A stretch of 64,000 bases of DNA. It comes from MFD02979-c5 sp963705385. GTDB lineage: Bacteria; Bacteroidota; Bacteroidia; Cytophagales; Amoebophilaceae. Under the pieces are notes generated by a model, which saw nothing but the letters and a program-made list of their open reading frames with translations, searched no databases and was not told the origin of the DNA. Of this stretch, positions 9,173 through 17,116 are shown one piece after another; the stretch's first letter is position 1; every line of letters begins with the position of its first letter. The translations under genes and the position numbers were made by a program. Location: assembly GCA_963705385.1 (NCBI GenBank), contig OY970075.1, positions 744,001 through 808,000 on the forward strand, given 5' to 3'.

Positions 9173-9701
9173 TCATTCATGCCCCAGCCCTTGCTGGAGG
9201 CTTTCTAAGAGGAAATAGGCAAGCTCATTCTGCTTCTCTTTGCCTGGCTGGCCTGCACTGGCCCTGATCCTTTCCCCATAGGACGCTAGATACGCGGCTC
9301 GAGATTGTCCTAAGCGAAATACCTGCTTGTGCAAATTCCTTGTAGTGAAAGATAAGCAGATAATAAGCATAATCTATAGCGCGCACCTGCACTTTCGCAT
9401 CTCGATCAATGCGCTCTTGTAACAAAGGTGATACCGTTGCTTTGTCTATCAAGTCATAGCCCAGCTCGCTCTGAGTATCTCCACTATCGATGGCTTGTAT
9501 GAGGCAGTCATGGGCTTGTGCTACCTGCCCTGTAGCTAACAGGAAATTGCCATACCCTGTCCATAAAACTGCTTTTGCTCCATCGCTACATAATACTGCG
9601 TGTTCAAAGACCTCCAAGAAGCATGATGAACAAAGCATCAATAACCCAGTGGAGCTGTGCTGCAATGACCTATGCTGGGCACTGTTTACATTACCTGGCA
9701 C
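9173..9701 (-). pseudogene. Frameshifted tail of a TPR lipoprotein
   Basis: Behind the stop of the giant TPR gene, protein-like sequence continues in two other frames. One frame (9225-9701) reads WTGYGNFLLATGQVAQAHDCL, then ERIDRDAKVQVRAIDYAYYLL and HYKEFAQAGISL, which looks like further helical repeats. Near 9305 the coding signal moves to the frame ending at 9173 (RAAYLASYGERIRASAGQ, then NELAYFLLESLQQGLG). The simplest reading is that an ancestral protein ended with this domain and was cut off by at least one frameshift, with another at the TPR gene stop. Whether any part is still translated is unknown. Confidence 0.55.
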
Positions 9702-12700
9702 TTAACATCAGGGTAGGCTCGCTTCCCAGAGAGCACCTTATTCATCTGGAGAGCTTGCTCTTGGTAGTGAAGCCCCTTGCATATGTCTCCTAGCTCCTCG
9801 TAGGCTATACCCACGTTATTTAGGGAATCCGCTACATCAGGGTGGTTACCGGGGTAAAGAGCCTGTCTCATCTCGAGAGCTTGCTGAAAATACCCTAGCC
9901 CTTTCTTGGCTTCCCCTAGTGTATGGTAGGCACTACCCACGTTATTTAGGGAATTTGCTACATGAGGGTGGTTACCGGGATAAAGAGCCTGTCTCATCTC
10001 CAGGGCTTGCTCTTGATACGGGAGTCCTTTTTGCACTTCGCCTAGCGTCAGATAGGCACCTCCCACATTATTCAGGGAATTTGCTACATCAGGGTGGTTA
10101 CCGGGGTAAAGAGCCTGTCTCATCTCCAGGGCTTGCTCTTGATACTCTAGCCCTTTGCTGGCTTCCCCTAGCGTCAGATAGGCACCTCCCACGTTATTTA
10201 GGGAATCCGCTACATCAGGGTGGTTACCGGGGTAAAGAGCCTGTCTCATCTCCAGGGCTTGCTCAGAATACCCTAACCCTTTGCTGGCTTCCTCTAGCGT
10301 CTCGTAGGCCATACCCACGTTATTTAGGGAATTTGCTACATCAGGGTGGTTACCGGGGTAAAGAGCCTGTCTCATCTCCAGGGCTTGCTCAGAATACCCT
10401 AACCCTTTCTTGGCTTCCCCTAGCCTCTGGTAGGCACTACCCACGTTATTCAAGGAACTGGCCAGCTTGGGGTGGACTTTGTCTCCATACACCGCCTTAA
10501 ACATCTCAAAAGCTTGCTCTTGATACGTGAGCCCTTTGCGCGCGTCTCCTAGTTCCTCATAGGCTAGACCCACGTTATTCAAGGAACTCGCTATATCGGG
10601 GTGAGCTTTGTTCCCATAGAGCGCCTGTCTCATCGCAAGGGCTTGCTCTTTGTATTGAAGGCCCTTGCATGCATTTCCTAGCACCGCATAGGCTAGACCC
10701 ACGTTATTCAAGGACATTGCTATATCGGGGTGGGCTTGCTCCCCATAGAGCTCCTTAAACATCTCAAGGGCTTGCTCTTGGTACTTCAGCCTCTTGCGCG
10801 CGTCTCCTAGCACCGCATAGGCTAGACCCACGTTATTCAAGGAACTCGCTATATCGGGGTGGGCTTTGTTCCCATAGAGCGCTTGTCTCATCGCAAGGGC
10901 TTGCTCTTTGTATTGAAGGCCCTTGCGCGCGTCTCCTAGTTCCTCATAGGCACTCCCCACGTTATTCAAGGACATTGCTATATCGGGGTGGGCTTGCTCC
11001 CTATAGAGCGCCTGTCTCATCGCAAGGGCTTGCTCTTTGTATTGAAGGCCCTTGCGCGCGTCTCCTAGCGCCACATAGGCACACCCCACGTTATTCAAGG
11101 ACATTGCTATATCGGGGTGGGCTTGCTCCCCATAGAGCTCCTTAAACATTTCAAGGGCTTGCTCTTGGTATGTGAGCCCTTTGCGCGCGTCTCCTAACGC
11201 CTCATAGGCACACCCCACGTTATTCAAGGACATTGCTACATCAGGGTGGGCTTGCTCCCCATAGAGCTCCTTAAACATCTCAAGGGCTTGCTCTTTGTAT
11301 TGAAGGCCCTTGCGCGCATCTCCTAGCGCCACATAGGCACACCCCACGTTATTCAAGGACATTGCTATATCGGGGTGGACTTTGTCTCTATACACCGCCT
11401 TAAACATTTCAAGGGCTTGCTCTTGGTATGTGAGCCCTTTGCGCGCGTCTCCTAACGCCTCATAGGCACGCCCCACGTTATTCAAGGAACTGGCCAGCTT
11501 AGGGTGGGCTTGCTCCCCATAGAGCTCCTTAAACATCTCAAGGGCTTGCTCTTGGTACTTCAGCCTCTTGCGCGCGTCTCCTAGCGCTTTATAGGCTATA
11601 CCCACGTTATTCAAGGACATTGCTATATCGGGGTGGGCTTTGTTCTCATAGAGTGCTTGTCTCATCTCAAGGGCTTGCTCATAGTACATCAGCGCTTGTT
11701 TCTCGTCGCCTAGCGCCGCATAGGTACTTCCCACATTATTCAATGAACTCGCTATATTGGAATGGGCTCGCTCTCCATAAAACTCCTTATACGTTTCAAG
11801 GGCTTGCTCTTTGTAGGCGAGCCCTTGTTTCTCGTCGCCTAGCGCCGCATAGGCACACCCCACGTTATTCAAGGACATTGCTACATCAGGGTGGGCTTGC
11901 TCCCCATAGAGCTCCTTAAACATCTCAAGGGCTTGCTCTTTGTAGGCGAGCCCTTGTTTCTCGTCGCCCAGCGCCGCATAGGTACTTCCCACGTTATTCA
12001 AGGACCTCGCCAGCGTGGGGTGGGATTTTTCCCCATAGAGTTTCTTAAATATCTCAAGGGCTTGCTCTTTGTACTTCAGCCCCTTGCGCACCTCGCCTAG
12101 CTCCTCATAAGCAGTTCCCACGTTCATGAGGGGCACCCCCAGGGTGGAGTCGGCTTGCACCCCATAGAGCTCCTTAAACATCTCAAGGACTTGCTCTTGG
12201 TACTCCAGCCCCTTGCGCGCATTTCCTAGCTCCGCATAGGCACTCCCCACGTTATTCAAGGAACTGGCCAGGTCGGAGTGGACTTTGCCCCCATAGAGCT
12301 CCTTAAACATCTCAAGGGCTTGCTCTTGGTACTCAAGTGCTTTTTGCACGTCGCCCAGCGCCGCATAGGCTAGACCCACGTTACTCAAGGACCTTGCTAA
12401 CCCGAGCTGGTCTTGCGCCCCATCCACCGCCTTAAGTATCTCAATAATTTTCTTGTAGCATCCTATAACTGCCTCATGCTGCATTAAGCGTATGCATATC
12501 TTCCCCTTGACCCTATCATTGTCATTGTAAAAAGCTTGTGATTCAAAGAAGCCCTCTCCCTTTTCATTGGTATTGAAAAACTTCTGCATGCTCTCGTGCA
12601 AGGGCAGTGCTGTATAGTAGTACTTGAATAAGCTGCCGCCTGCTTCTAAAGCTGCTGCAGGAAGAGCAAAGGATTGACTCACTATTTGCTGCATAGGCTC

Positions 12701-15250
12701 CTTCCTTACCCCACTGAGTACTCCCATCTCCTCTTTTTGCTGCCCATGATGCAGATATGTTTTTAAGCGCAATAGCGTAGCAAAGCTCACCGCATACCCT
12801 AGATGCCCTGCTGCTACTGCACTGATGATGCCCTTAGACCGCAACTGTTCTACAGCATCCCAGCCACTCTCTGGCAAAAGCCCATAGTACATCGCTAGCC
12901 GGCAGAGCAACCTATCAGGTAACCGATAGATCTCTTGCTTCACATCATACAATCGTCCTTCGTATTCATACCCAACTTTGGGGGCAAAGTCTGCTAAGTC
13001 TCCTGGCTGACCAGGCTTGGCTATGCCTGGACCTGCTTGGCTGTAATCCATCTCTACCACTCCCTCTAGTAACTTCTGCAATGCTCTTGCTTGGTACACA
13101 GGAACTCCTTGCTCCGTTTGGCCTTCCTGCAGAAACTTTTTACTGGCCTGCTCATAAGCTTCATGCAGCCCTTGGTCGCCATGTACATAACAGGTGCGCT
13201 CTAGAATAAAGGGCAGCAGCTTGTCCATGTGCTCCATTTTGTGCCCTTCATTTCTTAAGTAACGCATCATTCCTGCTACTGGCTGTATCAAGTCATACAA
13301 CTTGTCACTTCTTCCTAAGGGCGTCTTGCCTCCCAAATCAAAGTTGATCCCTCTTTTGCCTAGATAATCTACACTCACTCCATACTTACTCCTAGGCACA
13401 ACCGTTTCGCCCAAGTTGATCACCCGCAAGTGTACCAGGTGGCTTAGCTCCCTGAAGTAAGCCCGATGCTTATCAAGGATTGCTGGGTCTTCATTGTCCT
13501 CCATGAGGATAGCAAACTCTAGGTCTGAATAGGGTGTCATCTGCTGCAAGGCCATCGACCCTAGCCCCATTACCGTGTACCTGCAAGGTGCCAGCCCTAA
13601 CGCATTCTCGCTCTCTTGGTAGAGTCTGCCTAGCAACGCACCCACTTGCTCAGCGATATGGCCAAACAGGGCTTTGCTTTCCTGGGTGTACAGCGCTTCA
13701 TCATTCTGTTCAGCTATTGCTAGCGTAGCTAATCTTTCCCTAGCCTCTGCTCGTAAAACCGCTAATTCCTCCCTATCTCGTGCTATTTCCTCTTGAAGCG
13801 CCTCTGGAGTGATTTCGCTGCTAAGTAAAGCCTGCTCTTGTGCTTGCTTCACCTTGGCAAGCATCGCTGTCTTAATCTGCGCCAAGCCTTGGTAGGCCCC
13901 TGCTATTTGCGCTTCATAGCCTGACTCCTCTCCTGCACACAGCGTGCGCACATGTTGATAGAGAATGGCAGCATCCGTGTAATGTGAGAGGTCGCCTGTT
14001 TGCTCGCCCTGCTCTTGATGGAACCTTGCCAGCTGAGTAAGGGCTGCTGATAGCTGCGCTACCCTATCGGGAAGGCTATGAATGCGATCAGCTGCTACTA
14101 CTTGTTGTAAGGCTTGCCCGTAAGCTTGGGCTAGCAAAGCACTAAGCTTGGCCCTGTGATCTCCCCAGGTTAAGCGAGGATCCTCCCTTAACCTAATGAT
14201 GTATTCCTGAGCACCCTCATCGCCTGCTGCTGGCCTACACAGCTGCTCTTCTTGCAACCATTGCTCTAAATCAGAGAACAGCTTCTCTATTACTTGCGAA
14301 TTGGCTGTACCCAAAGAAAGCAGCAAGCCATGCCCCTCTTCTATGGCTTCCTTGAGTCTTGCTATTTCTCTTTGCGCTTGTTCTACTGCAGTGGGTCCTT
14401 GGTGCTCCGATAGCCCCAACTTCAGCAAGGAGCCTCTAGGAGTGCTCTGTTCTTGGGGAAATGCTTCCTTGTGCTCTTCAGCGCCCTGAGGAGATCCGCT
14501 TTCCTTTTTCTCTTCAAATCCTTCCTCTCCTGGTATCATCCCGCCTAGCAATCCCTGCCTGCCTACATAGACAAATTCGGCTAACCCTTGCTTGGCTACA
14601 TGCAACAGTTGTGCTACCCGGCCTGCTTCATAGCCCAGGAGCGCTGCTACTTCACAGTCAGGTGCACAGACAACTGGCAGCACCACTTGACGCTGCGCAT
14701 GCCCTATACGCTCGGTTACTTGCGCTTGCCACTGCCCCTCTCTTTGGTATAGCGCTACTTCCTTCCCTCCTGAGGCAGTCAAGTGCTGCGCTGGCCCTGC
14801 GCCTACTGCCTCAGCCTTGGCTAAAGGAGCCCTTGGCATTTGTATTAGCTGAGCGCTGCGCATAGCCTGGGCCTTTGGACAGTCTTTTGGGGGCTGGGGG
14901 AGGGCTATACCTTGGGAAAGCCTCTGGTTTTGAAGAACAATCCTTGGGGAGGGTGGAACTGCTGTGTGATGAGGGGAGCTACTGGGGGACAGGTCTGTGA
15001 AAAGGGAGGCGGTAGGAGCAACCTGAGCAGCAGCAGGGGATGCTGGAGCCTTCTCACTAGGAGTACTGATGGACATGGGCTTGTCTGGTGGGTGCTGCTC
15101 CTCTCCTACGAGGTTCCTGAGGGGCTTTTTACTGGCCTGGGACTGGCTTGCTGCTGCACCAGTATCAAGCTTGAGATTCGAGGTGCAGCTCTGTAAGGTC
15201 ATGCTCAAGAGCAAAATAGTAGCTATGAATTTTTGAAATTGATTACACAT
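9686..15250 (-). CDS. Giant lipoprotein: nucleotidyltransferase-like domain plus TPR array
   Basis: An 1854-residue protein. The leader ends in LQSC (Cys 22), so a lipoprotein is likely. Residues 25-250 are low-complexity (Ala/Pro/Ser/Gln). About residues 280-530 are mostly charged helices. Around residues 555-720 lies a GlnD/DUF294-like nucleotidyltransferase fold: GLGSMALQQ, then 11 residues on SDLEFAIL (the GS...DxE active-site pattern), followed by NFDLGGKTPLG and helices with RYLRNEGHKMEH; DVKQEIYRLPDRLL near 780 resembles the helical region that follows in GlnD. Residues 951-1848 are 21 kinesin-light-chain-type TPR units. An effector or surface enzyme is a fair guess; the target is unknown. 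No neighbour shares an operon with it clearly. Confidence 0.8.
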   Translation of the reverse strand: MCNQFQKFIATILLLSMTLQSCTSNLKLDTGAAASQSQASKKPLRNLVGEEQHPPDKPMSISTPSEKAPASPAAAQVAPTASLFTDLSPSSSPHHTAVPPSPRIVLQNQRLSQGIALPQPPKDCPKAQAMRSAQLIQMPRAPLAKAEAVGAGPAQHLTASGGKEVALYQREGQWQAQVTERIGHAQRQVVLPVVCAPDCEVAALLGYEAGRVAQLLHVAKQGLAEFVYVGRQGLLGGMIPGEEGFEEKKESGSPQGAEEHKEAFPQEQSTPRGSLLKLGLSEHQGPTAVEQAQREIARLKEAIEEGHGLLLSLGTANSQVIEKLFSDLEQWLQEEQLCRPAAGDEGAQEYIIRLREDPRLTWGDHRAKLSALLAQAYGQALQQVVAADRIHSLPDRVAQLSAALTQLARFHQEQGEQTGDLSHYTDAAILYQHVRTLCAGEESGYEAQIAGAYQGLAQIKTAMLAKVKQAQEQALLSSEITPEALQEEIARDREELAVLRAEARERLATLAIAEQNDEALYTQESKALFGHIAEQVGALLGRLYQESENALGLAPCRYTVMGLGSMALQQMTPYSDLEFAILMEDNEDPAILDKHRAYFRELSHLVHLRVINLGETVVPRSKYGVSVDYLGKRGINFDLGGKTPLGRSDKLYDLIQPVAGMMRYLRNEGHKMEHMDKLLPFILERTCYVHGDQGLHEAYEQASKKFLQEGQTEQGVPVYQARALQKLLEGVVEMDYSQAGPGIAKPGQPGDLADFAPKVGYEYEGRLYDVKQEIYRLPDRLLCRLAMYYGLLPESGWDAVEQLRSKGIISAVAAGHLGYAVSFATLLRLKTYLHHGQQKEEMGVLSGVRKEPMQQIVSQSFALPAAALEAGGSLFKYYYTALPLHESMQKFFNTNEKGEGFFESQAFYNDNDRVKGKICIRLMQHEAVIGCYKKIIEILKAVDGAQDQLGLARSLSNVGLAYAALGDVQKALEYQEQALEMFKELYGGKVHSDLASSLNNVGSAYAELGNARKGLEYQEQVLEMFKELYGVQADSTLGVPLMNVGTAYEELGEVRKGLKYKEQALEIFKKLYGEKSHPTLARSLNNVGSTYAALGDEKQGLAYKEQALEMFKELYGEQAHPDVAMSLNNVGCAYAALGDEKQGLAYKEQALETYKEFYGERAHSNIASSLNNVGSTYAALGDEKQALMYYEQALEMRQALYENKAHPDIAMSLNNVGIAYKALGDARKRLKYQEQALEMFKELYGEQAHPKLASSLNNVGRAYEALGDARKGLTYQEQALEMFKAVYRDKVHPDIAMSLNNVGCAYVALGDARKGLQYKEQALEMFKELYGEQAHPDVAMSLNNVGCAYEALGDARKGLTYQEQALEMFKELYGEQAHPDIAMSLNNVGCAYVALGDARKGLQYKEQALAMRQALYREQAHPDIAMSLNNVGSAYEELGDARKGLQYKEQALAMRQALYGNKAHPDIASSLNNVGLAYAVLGDARKRLKYQEQALEMFKELYGEQAHPDIAMSLNNVGLAYAVLGNACKGLQYKEQALAMRQALYGNKAHPDIASSLNNVGLAYEELGDARKGLTYQEQAFEMFKAVYGDKVHPKLASSLNNVGSAYQRLGEAKKGLGYSEQALEMRQALYPGNHPDVANSLNNVGMAYETLEEASKGLGYSEQALEMRQALYPGNHPDVADSLNNVGGAYLTLGEASKGLEYQEQALEMRQALYPGNHPDVANSLNNVGGAYLTLGEVQKGLPYQEQALEMRQALYPGNHPHVANSLNNVGSAYHTLGEAKKGLGYFQQALEMRQALYPGNHPDVADSLNNVGIAYEELGDICKGLHYQEQALQMNKVLSGKRAYPDVKCQVM
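9703..12400 (-). repeat. Tandem TPR-coding repeat, 21 units of 126-129 bp
   Basis: The end of the giant lipoprotein gene is a tandem array. The core is SLNNVGxAYxxLGDxxKGLxYxEQALEM. Fifteen units of 43 codons (ending YGEQAHPD or similar) are followed towards the C-terminus by five units of 42 codons ending YPGNHPD and one last divergent unit. Many units differ at only a few bases, for example those around 10600-11400, which points to recent duplication or gene conversion. Confidence 0.95.
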
Positions 15251-15709
15251 TGTTAGGAAAATAAATGAAGGTCGACGAGGTGTCAGTTAGGTTCTTAAAC
15301 TAATTTATCCAGAAAAGCTTGAAGAATTTTTTTATTTTTTGCAATCAAAAAGGGGTAATTTTTTACAAAGTGTGGTATAGGCATGCTCAAAATAAGGGTA
15401 AAATTAGCATTTATACCACATTAAAGTTTTTTACAGGACATTTATGTGTATCATGGGACTAGACAGGAATATAAAAATGACTTTAATATGCTCCTGGTAA
15501 CGCACCCTAAGACCCAGGCAGGTAAGTAGCATCCATCATAAGCTTAATGATGCCTATGCCTTGTCTACCCATAGCCAGCAACAATAGCAGCACTGCGCTC
15601 ATGTCCAGGAGTAAAATGCTAGGCGATGAATCTTTGGAGTCGCGTATACATGATGCTTAGGAAAGCAATTTTGCTCGTTTGCTGCACTGCATACCCCTCC
15701 CCTGCTTAC
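15251..15709. other. Long AT-rich intergenic region
   Basis: The 459 bases upstream of the TPR lipoprotein gene hold no convincing reading frame. The part near 15290-15420 is very AT-rich and should contain the promoter of the TPR gene. It also has a 9-bp inverted repeat (listed separately). The rest (15430-15700) shows nothing recognisable. Confidence 0.5.
15371..15420. repeat. 9-bp inverted repeat with 32-bp spacer
   Basis: TGTGGTATA at 15371-15379 is repeated in inverted form as TATACCACA at 15412-15420. The position, about 120-170 bases upstream of the TPR lipoprotein start, would suit an operator or the ends of a lost small element, but a chance match cannot be excluded. Confidence 0.35.
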
Positions 15710-16915
15710 TCATTGCAGCTGAATTTCCAGCTCTTTTAAGGCTAACCAGGCCATCAACCCTGGACCTAACTCCAAGGCTGTTTCGTCTATATTAAAGGTG
15801 GATGTGTGCAGGCCAGAGTTGATCCCTTTTGCATTGTTCTGTATGCCTAGGTAGTAAAAACAGCCAGGTATTTGCTGAGCATAATAAGCAAAGTCTTCAG
15901 CAATCATGTATAATTCCAGGTCTACTACTTGTTCAGCTCCTACAAACGCTTGGGCAGCTTTTTTCATGCGCTGCACTAACGCTGGGTCGTTATACAGAGC
16001 AGGATAACCTTTGTTAATAGCAAACGTACAACTTCCTCCCATGGCTGCAGCCATCCCGCAAACCAGGGCCTCCATTTTCTGGTGCGCAGCGCTGCGCCAC
16101 TGCTCATCTGTAGTACGGAAAGTACCGGCTATCTGGACATAAGTTGGAATAATATTGGTAGTTTCTCCGGCCTTGATATGGCAAAGTGAAAGGACAGTAG
16201 GAACAATAGGGTCACAGTTTCTAGTTACAATTTGCTGCAGGGCTACAATAATGTGCGCTGCAATAAGGATCGGATCAACAGCATAGTGAGGTGCAGCAGC
16301 ATGGCCTCCTTGGCCTTTGACAGTAATATAAAGCTCATCTGCACTGCCCATCATCGTGCCTGGCATAAAGCCTACCTTACCTACTGGCATGCGCGGGTCT
16401 ACATGTTGTCCTAGGATGCTTCTAGGCCTAGGATGATCCAACACGCCCTCTTGGATCATGGTGATAGCTCCTCCAGGATTTTTTTCTTCTCCTGGCTGGA
16501 AAATAAGTTTGATAGTGCCTTCAAACGCATCTTTGAGGGCATCTAGTATTTTAGCAACGCCTAACAAAGAAGAAGTGTGTACATCATGGCCACATGCGTG
16601 CATCACCCCTTTGTGTTGAGACTTGTAGGGTAGGTCGTTGACTTCTTCCATAGGCAATGCATCTATGTCTGCTCTCAGGGCAATTGTAGCTTTGTCTGGG
16701 TTTTTGCCTTTGATCAAGGCTACTAAACCTGTATTGGCTACGCCGTCTTGGAATTCAATACCCATCTCCTGGAGCGTTTTAGCAATGTACTTGGCAGTAT
16801 TCAACTCTTGCAAGGAAAGCTCTGGATACATGTGGAGGTGCCTCCTAATGTTGACAACAGTGGCGTGCTGTGCTTTGGCCATTTGTTGGATAGTGCCTTT
16901 GAGATGATCGTACAT
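15710..16915 (-). CDS. M20 family amidohydrolase (peptidase M20D type)
   Basis: A 401-residue zinc hydrolase of the M20D group (hippurate hydrolase, N-acyl amino-acid amidohydrolase, IAA-amino acid hydrolase). Near the N-terminus RRHLHMYPELS is conserved. Metal and active-site residues appear in RADIDALPM, HACGHDVHT (His and Asp ligands) and FQPGEEKNPGGA (catalytic Glu pair). The lid/dimerisation domain includes GQGGHAAAPH, and the last ligand His lies in NSGLHTSTFNID. Such enzymes release amino acids from N-acyl conjugates or small peptides. The exact substrate is open. Confidence 0.92.
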   Translation of the reverse strand: MYDHLKGTIQQMAKAQHATVVNIRRHLHMYPELSLQELNTAKYIAKTLQEMGIEFQDGVANTGLVALIKGKNPDKATIALRADIDALPMEEVNDLPYKSQHKGVMHACGHDVHTSSLLGVAKILDALKDAFEGTIKLIFQPGEEKNPGGAITMIQEGVLDHPRPRSILGQHVDPRMPVGKVGFMPGTMMGSADELYITVKGQGGHAAAPHYAVDPILIAAHIIVALQQIVTRNCDPIVPTVLSLCHIKAGETTNIIPTYVQIAGTFRTTDEQWRSAAHQKMEALVCGMAAAMGGSCTFAINKGYPALYNDPALVQRMKKAAQAFVGAEQVVDLELYMIAEDFAYYAQQIPGCFYYLGIQNNAKGINSGLHTSTFNIDETALELGPGLMAWLALKELEIQLQ

Positions 16916-17116
16916 AAGCTTTTGGAGGCTAGGTTAACTAATTTTTCTCTAAACTAAGGGGTTTTCTTCCCATAGGCAATGCACGTTGAGCGTGTTCAGC
17001 ATGAAACCATGAAGATTAGCTTCATCCAATAGTTGTGTACCTTATAAAGGTACAAGGCCAGTTTTTTCTAGAAGCGCTAACTTTTCGAGCTTGCATGCCA
17101 GTAAAAGCCAGTTGAG

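Noticed and set aside
9919..10500. 193-codon open frame on the plus strand
   Set aside because: It is the antisense of the TPR array; its repeats simply mirror the 126-bp coding units of the real gene.
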